The notes: generated from the letters alone by a model not told the origin. Positions 9,201 to 19,416 are shown, counted from the first letter of the stretch. The stretch is 64,000 bases of DNA from Bacteroidota bacterium (GCA_013359235.1 JABWCE010000015.1:1-64000), one strand, 5' to 3'. Program-made: numbers and translations.

Positions 9201-9430
9201 GGTTGCTATATTTTAATTGTTGTTGAATTTACTTTAATTTTAAAAATTAATATTTTACTTCAAAAAAAATGAAATTAATAACAATACAAAACCTTTATAA
9301 AAAATATTTTAAAAATAAAAAATGATATTGGTATCTAAATTCAAATTTTAATACACATTATTAATAAATCATTAATAATTTTTTGCATTTTTATTCAATT
9401 CATTAAGCTAATATTGTATAAAAAAATAGT

Positions 9431-11380
9431 ATGAAAATGTTTAAAATATTAATTTCAGTATTGTTGGTTACTGGTTTTGTTCAAGCACAAATGAATAAAA
9501 AAGTTTCGGTATTTGTAAATTCTAAGGTTGATGAAGCAAACAAAAGCATAACGCTATATTGGCCCAAATTTAAAGATGCTACGCAAGTAACACTTTATCA
9601 AAAAAATTTCACTTCGGGCAATTGGGAGATAAAAAAAACAAGAAGTGGAGCTGATTCGGGCTTTTTTAAAATTGATAATGTTAATATAGGTCAATTGTAC
9701 GAGTTTCAAATAGCAAAAATGGGCACTACAAGTTCTTATGGTTATATTTATACAGGTATAAATATTGAAGAAGTACATAGCGAAGGCAATATTTTAATGG
9801 TGATTGACAGTGCTATATATACAAAAATTCCGAAAAGCATTAAGCAATACGAAACTGATTTGATAGCAAGTGGCTGGAAAACCGAAAAGGTAGTGGTTTC
9901 GCCTAAAAAAACTGTTACAGAAATTAAAGAAATAATAAAAGGGAAAACAGGTATTACAACAGTGGTTTTAATTGGTCATGTAGCAGTGCCCTATTCTGGT
10001 CAATACGGGTTTGATGGTCACCCTGAACATCAAGGAGCATGGGCAGCAGATATGTACTATGGCGAACTTGACGGTACCTGGACTGATAACTCAGTAAATG
10101 CAAATCCCAGTGGTGCAAGACCCGAAACTATTAATGTGCCTGGCGATGGTAAGTTTGACCAACAATGGCCTCCTTCTGATGTTGATATTGAAATTGCGAG
10201 GATTGATTTAACAAGGCTTTCGTCTTTTGGCAAAACAGATTCTGCTTTGCACGCTTATTATTTTCAGAAAAATCATCATTTTCGTTCCGGAGGTTTCAAT
10301 CATGAGTATAAAGCCATAATTGATGATAATTTTACAAGCTATGAAATGGCTAGTTGGGGTTTTAGAAGTTATGCTCCGGCAGTTGACACAGGTAATCTTT
10401 ATTATAATATTGACAATTCGTCAAATGATTATGTAACAACATTAAAAAATAAATGGTGGATGCTTGCTGCAGCTTCAGGTCCCGGAAGTTATACTTCATG
10501 TGGTGGCGTTGTAAATACGTCAAATTTTGTAAATGACAGTATTAAAACTGTAATTTCGGGAATGAGCGGCAGCTATTTTGGCGACTGGGATATAAATAAT
10601 AATCTATTAAGAGCATCTCTTGCCTCAAAACCTTCAATACTCAGTGCATTTTGGGGTGGTATTCCGGCTTGGGTACTACATCCACTTGCAATGGGATACG
10701 ATATGGGTTATTGTGCAAAAATAAGCATGAACAATAAGGGAACTTATGTTGGAAATTTTAACGGTGGAAGAAATTCTATTCACATTTCTTTACTCGGAGA
10801 TCCTACAGTAAACATATATCCTGTAAAAAGCCCTACAAATCTTGTAATTTCGGGTACTGCATCAGCACCAAAACTAACTTGGACAGCTTCTGCCGATAAT
10901 AATATTATTGGTTACAACATTTACCGTGCAAACACTTTGAATGGTGATTTTGTAAAAGCCAATACCGCAATTGTTACAGGAACTACTTTTACCGATACAA
11001 AACCTCGAAACGTAAAAACAGTGTATATTGTAAGAGCAGTGAAGAAAATTATAAACCCCTCGGGAATTCACAATCAAATGAGTTTGGGTGCTATTGATAG
11101 TGCTGCCACTACAAATCTTTGGGTAAAAGAAGTAGAAACCAAAGGAGGTGTAATTATATTTCCCAATCCGGTAAAAAACAGCCTAAATATTGAAATACAG
11201 TCAATGACTAAAGAACCAAACAGTGTTGAAATTTATGATATAAAAGGTAAAATGGTTTGCGGAATAAAAACATTTAATAACAATATCACCTTAAATACTT
11301 CAGATTTAGCAGCAGGAGTATATATTGTAAAGGTTTATAACAAGCATTATCTCCTAAATCAGAAATTTATTAAGGAATAG
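9431..11380 (+). CDS. T9SS-exported protein, possible peptidase C25-like fold
   Basis: 649 residues with signal peptide MKMFKILISVLLVTGFVQAQ. The middle part (TVVLIGHVAVPYSG, DGHPEHQGAWAADMYYGEL, VDIEIARIDLTRL) recalls gingipain-like clan CD folds, where a strand ending in VG(D/H)xxxxP and a GR-type strand frame the active site. Where a catalytic His and Cys would be sought, the sequence reads AAASGPGSYTSCGG and SGMSGSYFGDWD, so it may be inactive. A fibronectin III-like module follows (about 470-560, APKLTWTASADNNIIGYNIYR) and a type A sorting domain ends the protein (GVIIFPNPVKNSLNIE). The C25 relation is an inference from motif spacing. Confidence 0.6.
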   Translation: MKMFKILISVLLVTGFVQAQMNKKVSVFVNSKVDEANKSITLYWPKFKDATQVTLYQKNFTSGNWEIKKTRSGADSGFFKIDNVNIGQLYEFQIAKMGTTSSYGYIYTGINIEEVHSEGNILMVIDSAIYTKIPKSIKQYETDLIASGWKTEKVVVSPKKTVTEIKEIIKGKTGITTVVLIGHVAVPYSGQYGFDGHPEHQGAWAADMYYGELDGTWTDNSVNANPSGARPETINVPGDGKFDQQWPPSDVDIEIARIDLTRLSSFGKTDSALHAYYFQKNHHFRSGGFNHEYKAIIDDNFTSYEMASWGFRSYAPAVDTGNLYYNIDNSSNDYVTTLKNKWWMLAAASGPGSYTSCGGVVNTSNFVNDSIKTVISGMSGSYFGDWDINNNLLRASLASKPSILSAFWGGIPAWVLHPLAMGYDMGYCAKISMNNKGTYVGNFNGGRNSIHISLLGDPTVNIYPVKSPTNLVISGTASAPKLTWTASADNNIIGYNIYRANTLNGDFVKANTAIVTGTTFTDTKPRNVKTVYIVRAVKKIINPSGIHNQMSLGAIDSAATTNLWVKEVETKGGVIIFPNPVKNSLNIEIQSMTKEPNSVEIYDIKGKMVCGIKTFNNNITLNTSDLAAGVYIVKVYNKHYLLNQKFIKE

Positions 11381-11387
11381 TAAAATT

Positions 11388-14300
11388 TTAAACAGTTTTA
11401 AATAAAATGTAAAATACGCTTCCGTTGTTTTTGGTGGAGGTAAACCATATTTTACCATTACATTTTTCTATAATTTTCTTAGAAATAGCCAGACCCAAGC
11501 CCATACCCGAGTTTTTTGTACTGAAACTCGGAACAAAAATCTTGCTTTTCACCTCATCGTCTATCCCTTCGCCATTGTCTTTTACGGCAATAATCACTTC
11601 TCCATGTTTATTTGTAAAACTTATTTCAATTTTTCCATCGGTTTCAGATTGAATACTTTGTATAGCATTTTTTATTATGTTGGTAAAAACTCTGCTTATT
11701 TGCTCAGGGTCGGCATAAATTACTGAAGGAGTAAGGTTTTTTTCATAAACAAAATCAATGTTTTCTGATTGCTCAAACAGATGAATGGTAGAAAGTAAAA
11801 TTTCATCAACCCTGCAATTTGTGTATTTGTCGGTGGGCATTTTTGCAAAAGACGAAAACTCTGTAGCAAGATGGCTTAGGCTTTCAATTTGTTCAATCAA
11901 AATATTGGTTATACGCTTAAAAGTTGTTGCATCAATATTTTGTTTGCTATCCCAAGCTCTTTGCAAATACTGTATATTCAGCTTCATAGGAGTAAGTGGG
12001 TTTTTAATTTCGTGAGCTATTTGTTTAGCCATTTCACGCCATGCACCTTCGCGTTCTGATTCTGATAGTTTATTTGCACTTTCTTCGAGTTCTAAAACCA
12101 TTTTGTTGTATTGTTTTACGAGTTGACCAATTTCGTCATCCCTTTTCCATTCTATGATTTCGTTTTTTGTAGATATTGATGTTTGTGAAAGTTTATTTCT
12201 TATTATCTGTAATGGTAATGAAATGCGTTGACCAATGAAATAAGCCACTACTATTGCTATGAGCAATAGCAAAAAATATATATTTATAAGAGAAACAAGA
12301 AATGATGAAATTTCTTTATCAATTTCAGATTTTTCGGTAAAATAAGGTAGATTTAGAAATGCTCTGATTTCATGTTCGTCACCCAACAAAGGCACATAAC
12401 CCGAAAGATAATCAAAATTTGATATATTTTCTTTTTGCAGCAATTGTGATATTTTTTCGTTTCGCATTTTATACAAAGCTTCGGGGTGCATAAGCGGAGC
12501 TAAAAGATGTTGTGAATAAATATCGGGTTGTGTGCTTGCAAGCAAAATGCCCGACTTATCAAAAATATTTAGATCGAGGCGGTTTGCATCGCCAAGTTGA
12601 TTTACCAAAGCTTTTAATCTTACACTATTAGCAAGTTTTTTTGAAAGGTCGGGTTCGTTATCAAGTTGGTTTAAAATTTCTTTTAGTTTTAAGAATAATT
12701 GGTCGTGTTGCCGCTGATTATAGTTGTAGTTTACGTATTGAATTGTAAAAAATACCGATACAACCAATCCAAAAAATACAAGCCCGACCATGCTTACCTG
12801 TATTCTTGTACTCAATAGCTTTTGTTTGTTGTTTATTAAAGGAAAAGTTCTGCTCAAATAATCGAGAAAAGGTGTGTGTTTGCGATTTTTGCCTAAAAAG
12901 GATTTTAATCCGTACCTTATTATATAAATGCCCGCCCATAAAGCTGAAAATGTAAGCCCCAGTATTGTAAAGTAAATAAACATAAACGAAAACATTGCAA
13001 ATGATTTTACCATATAATCTTTTCGCTTGCTTATTATCAGTTCAATATCCTGATGTAGATTAAAAATAAAATGTTTGTATTCTGCAGTAGAAAAGTTTTT
13101 ATTTTTTGTGAAATATAAATTTTCATAAGTCAAACTATAAGGAAAATCGCCTTTTTGGCTCACAAGTTTATGGTTTTGATATATGGCATAAGAATAATCT
13201 TTAAACTCAAATACAGTTTGCCTTTTTTTATCACTGAAAATATCGGGATATGAGTGTGAACTTTGAATTATTTTGGGCTGAAGCACCAAAAATACAGAAC
13301 CAAAACTACCTTCAAGGTTACAGGTTTCAAATTTGGCTATGTAGCCTCGTATGCCTGTTTTATTTTTAATTTTATAAAAATGTGTGCTAATTGTAGGTAC
13401 AGATTTGAATAAATATATTTCATCAAGTATTTTAAATGTATATCTGTTGTCTATATTCAATGATTTATGGCTACTGTCAAAACTCAATATTTTCAAATCA
13501 AATTTGTCAAGATACCCCGAAAAAAACAGGTTTTTAATGCGTTTTTCGTATTCATCTTTTTGTTTTATAAAATCTTTAAAGTCTTGTGGTGTAATAAATT
13601 CGCTGATAAGTTTGTTTTCAATCATTAAAAATTTTTCCTCAGCTTCAATATCTTGTTCTGATACAATTTTATCTACAAAAACATTTAGGTATTGTTCTTC
13701 GTGTTTTTTGTTTTGGTAATAAATGATATATGCCGAAAACCCCGAAACAACAAGTAAAATCAAGATATTTAAATAAAATTCTTTTATATTAAAGTTTGTT
13801 GTATTCCATAGTAAAATCAATAAAAAGTAAAGAATATTAATGGAGATAATAATGGCGGGCAAATGACCATCGTAAGTTTGAAAAAATGAATATATAATAC
13901 ACGAAACAGCAATTACAATCATTTTTTCTTTAAGCAGAAATAAATTAAATCCTGTATGTTTTACAAAAAATGTAATAATAAACATAATACTACCCATCAT
14001 CAAACCAATCAAAGTGATAGCTATAAATGAGTAAATATTTATTTTTGTGAGGTCTGAAAAGTCAAAAGATATGTTCGAATCGCTAACTAAACTTCTTACA
14101 AGGCTTATTACCATATCAGAAAGAAAAATCATCGAAATAAATAAAAGCAAAGTTTTTACTATTTTTAGTTTTTGATATTTGAAATTTAGAAAGTTTTTGT
14201 TTTCAATATTTATAAATGAAATAAAAATTGTGAGAAAACATATTACATTCAATAGCAAGTCGCCAAGCGAGGGAATAAGAAATGATGAAGCAAAAATTTC

Positions 14301-15098
14301 AGGGTTAAAAATTTCAGAATTTTGAAGTGATTTCAGAATTATTCTGTGATAAAGCAAAACCCTGAAAGTAATACAGAAAAACGAAACAATTGCAAAATTT
14401 GAGAAGCCGAAGCCACTGTTTATATTGTTTTCTATGTATTTGAAAATTGAAAGCCCAAAAAAGAAAAATGCTATTATGCTGCACCAAAAAGAAAATGGAT
14501 TTATATCGTCAATTTCTTTCAAAAAAAAGTAACCAATTGATTGCCCCGAAACTGAAGTAATATTGTACCCTTTATCATCAGTCAGTTTTATTCGATATTT
14601 ATATGATAACCCTTCAAAAGGGTGGTCGTTAGGTAGGTTAGAGATTTCTGAATTATCGGCAATTTTGTAAATTAGAAAGCAGTTATATTCATTCAGTTTT
14701 TTTCTTTTTACCAAAAAAGTAATTTTACCAGCATCAATTATAAAAACAGAATCTTGGTTTAAAACAATTGCTGAATCGCTTATTGGCTGAATGCTATTCC
14801 AAAAGTATAAACTATCGTTTTTAGTGCTTATTAGATAAAAATTTTCTTTCTCAAGTTTCTTTAAAATTTGTGATTTGTAATTTTTATCAATAACAGTTTG
14901 GTAAAGGTCTTTGTTATTGAGGATTTTTGATGCTTTATCAATTTTTTTAACAATATGTTTTTGAAGTATTTTTCCAAGTTTTATATTTTCTTTTTTTAAA
15001 TTATTTCGATTTGAATTGTAGTCTTTAACCAAAATAATTATAACAAATGCAATTGACAAGCATAAATATAAAACCGGATTATTTATTAGCTTTTTCAA
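11388..15098 (-). CDS. Very large membrane sensor histidine kinase (NtrY-like)
   Basis: 1,236 residues. One TM helix at ~7-25, a periplasmic-type stretch, a multi-helix membrane block at about 205-475, another soluble sensor region ~490-690, TM helices near 700-725 and 765-790, a third sensor region and a final TM near 925-945. Then HAMP (EWKRDDEIGQLVKQYNKM), HisKA with H1029 in AKQIAHEIKNPLTPMKL, and HATPase with N-box TNIIKNAIQS, DNGEGID and GMGLGLAIS. It autophosphorylates in response to unknown envelope or membrane signals. No response regulator lies nearby. Its start overlaps the hldD stop by 4 bases (ATGA), so it is probably translated from the hldD mRNA. Confidence 0.85.
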   Translation of the reverse strand: MKKLINNPVLYLCLSIAFVIIILVKDYNSNRNNLKKENIKLGKILQKHIVKKIDKASKILNNKDLYQTVIDKNYKSQILKKLEKENFYLISTKNDSLYFWNSIQPISDSAIVLNQDSVFIIDAGKITFLVKRKKLNEYNCFLIYKIADNSEISNLPNDHPFEGLSYKYRIKLTDDKGYNITSVSGQSIGYFFLKEIDDINPFSFWCSIIAFFFFGLSIFKYIENNINSGFGFSNFAIVSFFCITFRVLLYHRIILKSLQNSEIFNPEIFASSFLIPSLGDLLLNVICFLTIFISFINIENKNFLNFKYQKLKIVKTLLLFISMIFLSDMVISLVRSLVSDSNISFDFSDLTKINIYSFIAITLIGLMMGSIMFIITFFVKHTGFNLFLLKEKMIVIAVSCIIYSFFQTYDGHLPAIIISINILYFLLILLWNTTNFNIKEFYLNILILLVVSGFSAYIIYYQNKKHEEQYLNVFVDKIVSEQDIEAEEKFLMIENKLISEFITPQDFKDFIKQKDEYEKRIKNLFFSGYLDKFDLKILSFDSSHKSLNIDNRYTFKILDEIYLFKSVPTISTHFYKIKNKTGIRGYIAKFETCNLEGSFGSVFLVLQPKIIQSSHSYPDIFSDKKRQTVFEFKDYSYAIYQNHKLVSQKGDFPYSLTYENLYFTKNKNFSTAEYKHFIFNLHQDIELIISKRKDYMVKSFAMFSFMFIYFTILGLTFSALWAGIYIIRYGLKSFLGKNRKHTPFLDYLSRTFPLINNKQKLLSTRIQVSMVGLVFFGLVVSVFFTIQYVNYNYNQRQHDQLFLKLKEILNQLDNEPDLSKKLANSVRLKALVNQLGDANRLDLNIFDKSGILLASTQPDIYSQHLLAPLMHPEALYKMRNEKISQLLQKENISNFDYLSGYVPLLGDEHEIRAFLNLPYFTEKSEIDKEISSFLVSLINIYFLLLLIAIVVAYFIGQRISLPLQIIRNKLSQTSISTKNEIIEWKRDDEIGQLVKQYNKMVLELEESANKLSESEREGAWREMAKQIAHEIKNPLTPMKLNIQYLQRAWDSKQNIDATTFKRITNILIEQIESLSHLATEFSSFAKMPTDKYTNCRVDEILLSTIHLFEQSENIDFVYEKNLTPSVIYADPEQISRVFTNIIKNAIQSIQSETDGKIEISFTNKHGEVIIAVKDNGEGIDDEVKSKIFVPSFSTKNSGMGLGLAISKKIIEKCNGKIWFTSTKNNGSVFYILFKTV

Positions 15099-16057
15099 TA
15101 GTATTTTCCCTGTTTCAGATAGTTGTTCACGTAATCATTTATAGCTTCATCAAAGGGAGTAAAAGGTAAATTGTAACCTGCCTGATTTAATTTTTGCATA
15201 TTTGCTTCGGTATAATACTGGTATTTTTCTTTTATATCGGCTGGCATATCTATGTATTCAATGTTTTCGGCTATATTCAAAGCTTTAAAAATTGCTTTTG
15301 CAAGTTCGTTCCATGAATGAGCTTTGCCCGTTCCAAGATTGTAAATTGAACTTACAGTTTGCTTTTTGAACATAAAAATCAAAACATTTAAAACATCTTT
15401 TATATAAATGAAATCGCGTTTTTGTTCGCCATCGTTGTATTCGGGTTTGTAGCTTTTAAAAAGTCTGATTTTGCCCGTTTCTATTATTTGCTTTGTGCCA
15501 TGATATACAACCGAAGCCATGCGTCCTTTGTGATATTCGTTTGGACCGAAAACATTAAAAAATTTAAAACCTGCCCAAAAGGGAGGTTTCTCGTTTTGTT
15601 CAATTGCCCAAATATCAAAATCTTGTTTGCTTTGTCCATAAGGGTTCATGGGTTTTAGGTTTGGGAGTAATTTTTGATTGTCGTCAAAACCGATTTCACC
15701 CATTCCATAAGTAGCTGCAGACGAAGCGTAAATAAACGGAATTTGATTTGAAGAACAAAAATTCCAAAGTTTTTTTGAATATTCAGTGTTTTGTTCTTTA
15801 AGAAGTTTTACATCAAATTCGGCTGTATCTGTTATTGCACCAATATGAAATACAAATTTTGGACATCCATAAATCAAAGGATTTTTAATAAAATTGTGCA
15901 AGTCGGCAAAGGCTTTTATTTTTTTACCCTCAAGATTTTTCAGTTTGTTTTTGTCAGAAAAATCGTCAACAGCAATTACTTCACCCAAATTTTCATCGAG
16001 AATTTTACTTATCAGGCAACTTCCAATAAAACCTGCAGCTCCTGTTACAACTATCAT
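15095..16057 (-). CDS. hldD: ADP-L-glycero-D-manno-heptose 6-epimerase
   Basis: ATG at 16057 gives 320 residues (a TTG nine bases upstream is less likely). Extended SDR fold: TGAAGFIGS for NAD(P) at 4-12, SSAATYG as the catalytic Ser region, and PYGQSKQDFD holding the Tyr-x-x-x-Lys pair. KFFNVFGPNEYHKGRMASV is characteristic of HldD/RfaD rather than GalE. It epimerises ADP-D-glycero-D-manno-heptose for the lipopolysaccharide inner core. The other heptose-pathway genes are not in this window; the stop overlaps the large kinase start. Confidence 0.9.
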   Translation of the reverse strand: MIVVTGAAGFIGSCLISKILDENLGEVIAVDDFSDKNKLKNLEGKKIKAFADLHNFIKNPLIYGCPKFVFHIGAITDTAEFDVKLLKEQNTEYSKKLWNFCSSNQIPFIYASSAATYGMGEIGFDDNQKLLPNLKPMNPYGQSKQDFDIWAIEQNEKPPFWAGFKFFNVFGPNEYHKGRMASVVYHGTKQIIETGKIRLFKSYKPEYNDGEQKRDFIYIKDVLNVLIFMFKKQTVSSIYNLGTGKAHSWNELAKAIFKALNIAENIEYIDMPADIKEKYQYYTEANMQKLNQAGYNLPFTPFDEAINDYVNNYLKQGKYY

Positions 16058-16095
16058 AAACTGCAAATTAAGTTATTTTTATTAATAAAATTAAA

Positions 16096-16944
16096 TCAGC
16101 TTTTTATTCGGTGTATGGCTGTGTAAATATTAAATTTTGATGAGCTTAAAAATCCCAGATAAGATATATCAAATTCAATAGCTGTTTGTATTGCAAGGCT
16201 TGATGGTGCTCCAATAGAAGCGATAATTTTTGCATCGGCAAGTGCGGCTTTTTGTATAAGTTCAAACGATGCTCTGCCGCTCAAAAGTATTATGTATTTA
16301 TCCAATGGCATAAGTTTATTTTTCAGACAATACCCCAAAAGTTTATCAAGAGCATTGTGTCTTCCCACATCTTCTTTTATGGTTATAAGGTTTCCGTTGC
16401 AGTCAAACAATGCTGAAGCATGCAATCCTCCGGTGTTTTCGAAAATGCTTTGTTTTTCGAGCAATTTTGTAGGAAGTGTATAAAAAATTTCCTTATCAAT
16501 TTTTAAATTATCAATGCTTTTGTGATTTGTTTTTTTTACTTGTTTTATTGCATCAATAGATGTTTTGCCACACACACCGCAACTTGAATTAGTGTAAAAA
16601 TGTCTTTCGGTTTTGTTGAGGTTAAAATTCACATTTTCTTTAAGTTTTACAAGAATTATATTCTCAAAACTATTGAAATTATTTATATGTGCTATTGAGT
16701 CTATTTCGTCAAAGTTGTCAATAATTCCTTCGCTGAACAAAAAACCTGCAGCAAGTTCGTCATCGCAGCCTGGAGTACGCATAGTTACTGTAAGATTTGC
16801 GGTTTGCCGATTTTCAATTTTGCCGTATTCCACTCTTATTTCAAGTGGCTCTTCAATGGCAATAAAATCAGTAGCCTCTTCATTTTTGCCGTTTGAATGA
16901 ATTTTTAAAAGTTTTACTTTTGATATGCTTTTACTTTCTATCAT
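16096..16944 (-). CDS. fdhD: Formate dehydrogenase accessory sulfurtransferase FdhD
   Basis: 282 residues, normal length. TPGCDDELAAGFLFSEGII, the sulfur-carrying SCGVCGK pair (C122, C125), EDVGRHNALDKL and SIGAPSSLA are all family signatures. FdhD moves sulfur from IscS onto the bis-MGD molybdenum cofactor so that formate dehydrogenases become active. The start overlaps the mobA stop by one base (TAATG), which couples cofactor guanylylation with sulfuration. The formate dehydrogenase itself is not in the window. Confidence 0.95.
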   Translation of the reverse strand: MIESKSISKVKLLKIHSNGKNEEATDFIAIEEPLEIRVEYGKIENRQTANLTVTMRTPGCDDELAAGFLFSEGIIDNFDEIDSIAHINNFNSFENIILVKLKENVNFNLNKTERHFYTNSSCGVCGKTSIDAIKQVKKTNHKSIDNLKIDKEIFYTLPTKLLEKQSIFENTGGLHASALFDCNGNLITIKEDVGRHNALDKLLGYCLKNKLMPLDKYIILLSGRASFELIQKAALADAKIIASIGAPSSLAIQTAIEFDISYLGFLSSSKFNIYTAIHRIKS

Positions 16945-17513
16945 TAGTATTTTTTAATATTTTTCATAACATCTTCAGCTTTTTCAATAGTATCTACACT
17001 TTCAATTGCTTTGGCAGAAAGTGGTTTCAGCCTTTTTGTATTACAGGTAGCCAAAAAATGCCTAAGCGAATAATTTCCGTTGCTGTAATATTCAAACAAT
17101 TTTTTAAGCGAACTTGTTTCGAATACCGAAATCAAAGGCTCATCAATATTTGTTTTTGTGTTGTAGTAACAAATTGTTTCATATTTTTCACTTCTGTTCT
17201 TTAGCAAATATTTCAGGTCTGTAAGCCTTAAATGAGGGTAATCACATCCTGCAATTAATACAGCCTGGCCAGAAAATTTATTGGCAAAACTCAACAAACC
17301 AGTCATAGGTCCTGCACCCAAAAAACCATTATTGTCAATTATTATATTAAAATTTTCATCAATATTGTCTTTTTGTGCTTCGTTACACGAAATATATACT
17401 TTATTGCAAACCTTTTCAAGTAATTTGTAGGTGTAATATTGCTGGGCAATACCATTGTAATTGAGCATTGCTTTATCGGTTTTCATTCTGCTGCTTTGTC
17501 CACCTGCAAGCAC
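16944..17513 (-). CDS. mobA: Molybdenum cofactor guanylyltransferase MobA
   Basis: At least 189 residues. LAGGQSSRMKTDKAML is the GTP-binding loop and AGCDYPHL the metal-site motif; PLISVFE is also typical. MobA adds GMP to molybdopterin to form MGD. The start is unclear: the family usually has a few residues before LVLAGG, and the frame continues upstream through NITGLVLAGG to a stop near 17553, but has no ATG. GTG at 17513 would leave almost no N-terminus; a rare ATT at 17537 would give a more normal one. Followed directly by fdhD. Confidence 0.9.
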   Translation of the reverse strand: MLAGGQSSRMKTDKAMLNYNGIAQQYYTYKLLEKVCNKVYISCNEAQKDNIDENFNIIIDNNGFLGAGPMTGLLSFANKFSGQAVLIAGCDYPHLRLTDLKYLLKNRSEKYETICYYNTKTNIDEPLISVFETSSLKKLFEYYSNGNYSLRHFLATCNTKRLKPLSAKAIESVDTIEKAEDVMKNIKKY

Positions 17514-17637
17514 AAGTCCTGTAATGTTATATTTAATAAAATCTTTCAGCTTTTATGCTTTTTTCAAAGTGCAAATATTTTGTAATTATTTTTAAGTTTT
17601 ACTTTTAATTATATAATCTTTTAAAAAAATATAAACT

Positions 17638-19416
17638 TTGCAAAGTTTGGCTGCAAAATTCGAATTATTATCAGATATAGAATTTCCCGAAGATTTAAAA
17701 AAACTCAACTTAAATCAATTGCCCCAACTATGCACCGAAATCAGAAATTTTATAATAGAAAATGTTTTGCAAAATGGTGGTCACTTTGCCGCAAACCTCG
17801 GTGTAGTAGAACTTACAGTTGCCTTACATTTTGTGTACAATGCACCTTATGACAAAATAGTGTGGGATGTAGGACATCAGGCATATATACATAAAATACT
17901 TACAGGCAGAAAAAAAGTTTTTTATACAAACCGCAAATTAGGAGGTATTAGCGGTTTCCCCAATATTTTTGAAAGCCCTTATGATTCGTTTGGAACCGGA
18001 CATTCATCAACATCGGTTTCGGCTGTTCTGGGTATGGCGGTGGCTGCAAAACTTTTAAATGAAACAAATAAAAAACACATTGCCATTGTTGGAGATGGGG
18101 CTTTAACTGGAGGGCAGTTGTTCGAAGGTTTGAATAATCTGGCAGTTTCAGAAACAAATACTTTATTGATTTTAAACGACAATAATATTGGAATAGATAA
18201 AAATACAGGTACTGTAAATAATCATTTAAGCAATATAAATCCGTTGAATAATATTTTTACAAATCTTGGCTTGCATTATACAGGGATAGTTGACGGGCAT
18301 GATGTTTTCGAGCTTATTTCAAGTTTTAAAATGTTAAAAGATATAGAAAAACCGGGTGTTTTACATATCAAAACCACTAAGGGCAAAGGGCATCCCGAAG
18401 CCGAAAAAGAACAAACCTTATGGCACAGCACTTCAAAATATATAAAGATTGAAAACCCGCAGAAACAAAAATTAAATAATAAACTCAAATATCAGGACGT
18501 GTTCGGAAAAACACTGCTCGAACTTGCCCGCTCAAACTCAAAAATTTGTGGTGTAACCCCTGCAATGCCTACAGGCTGCGGAATGATAGAAGCAATGAAC
18601 GAATACCCCAATAGATTTTTTGATGTTGGTATTGCCGAGCAACATGCAGTTACCTTTTCGGCGGGCTTGGCTATTGAGGGTTTTAAAGTTTTTTGCAGTT
18701 TATACAGCACATTTGCCCAGCGTGCTTACGACCAGATAATACACGATGTTTGTTTACAAAATCTGCCTGTAATTTTTTGTTTTGACAGAGCCGGAAATGC
18801 TGCTGACGATGGAGCTACACATCATGGCATGTACGATATTGCAATGTTATTGCCTTTGCCCAATATAACAATTGCTACGCCAAGCAATGCAACAGACCTT
18901 AGAAATATGTTGCACTACTTTTCAAAAAATGCAAAGGGACCAATAGCTATCAGATATCCAAAAGGATTGATACCGGACGTAGATTTTAATTTTAATAATA
19001 AGGTTGGAATAAATTTGCCAAGCGGTATAATAAAACAAAATGAAGGCAAGGAAGTAGCAATAATTGCAGTGGGAACAATGCTTGAAATATGCAAAAATGC
19101 CGTAAAAATTCTCGCTTCAAAAAGCATAAATGCAACATTGTACTCAATGATTATTGTAAAACCTTTTGATGAAACCAATATAATAAAAATACTTGCACAA
19201 AATAAATTTGTAATTACGGTTGAAGATGGCTGCAAAACCAATGGTGCAGGCAGTTTAATAAAACAAGTAAAATCTGATAATAATTTTTTATGCAAAATAA
19301 TAAACCTTGGTTTCCCCGATGAAGTAATACCACATGGTTCGTATTTTGAGATTTTTGAAAAATACAAACTTAATGCTCAATCTATTGCAGATATTGTATT
19401 TGAGAATTTGGGGTAA
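17638..19416 (+). CDS. dxs: 1-deoxy-D-xylulose-5-phosphate synthase
   Basis: 592 residues, slightly short of the usual ~620. N-terminal thiamine-diphosphate domain with GDGALTGG (152-159) and LNDNNIGI, substrate-side VWDVGHQAYIHK, central domain with FDVGIAEQHAVTFSAG and FDRAGNAADDGATHHG, and a transketolase C domain (VEDGCKTNGAGS). It condenses pyruvate and glyceraldehyde-3-phosphate in the MEP isoprenoid pathway. No ATG exists: a TTG at 17638 is preceded by a stop two codons upstream, and a second TTG at 17647 (giving AAKFELLSDIE) is equally possible. Confidence 0.95.
   Translation: MQSLAAKFELLSDIEFPEDLKKLNLNQLPQLCTEIRNFIIENVLQNGGHFAANLGVVELTVALHFVYNAPYDKIVWDVGHQAYIHKILTGRKKVFYTNRKLGGISGFPNIFESPYDSFGTGHSSTSVSAVLGMAVAAKLLNETNKKHIAIVGDGALTGGQLFEGLNNLAVSETNTLLILNDNNIGIDKNTGTVNNHLSNINPLNNIFTNLGLHYTGIVDGHDVFELISSFKMLKDIEKPGVLHIKTTKGKGHPEAEKEQTLWHSTSKYIKIENPQKQKLNNKLKYQDVFGKTLLELARSNSKICGVTPAMPTGCGMIEAMNEYPNRFFDVGIAEQHAVTFSAGLAIEGFKVFCSLYSTFAQRAYDQIIHDVCLQNLPVIFCFDRAGNAADDGATHHGMYDIAMLLPLPNITIATPSNATDLRNMLHYFSKNAKGPIAIRYPKGLIPDVDFNFNNKVGINLPSGIIKQNEGKEVAIIAVGTMLEICKNAVKILASKSINATLYSMIIVKPFDETNIIKILAQNKFVITVEDGCKTNGAGSLIKQVKSDNNFLCKIINLGFPDEVIPHGSYFEIFEKYKLNAQSIADIVFENLG

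Noticed and set aside
17630-17640. TATAAACTTTG before dxs as a -7 promoter element
   Set aside because: Spacing is TA-N3-TTTG rather than TA-N2-TTTG, and it overlaps the best start codon.
18915-19367. 150-codon ORF antisense to dxs
   Set aside because: Shadow frame of a conserved gene; no independent signals.
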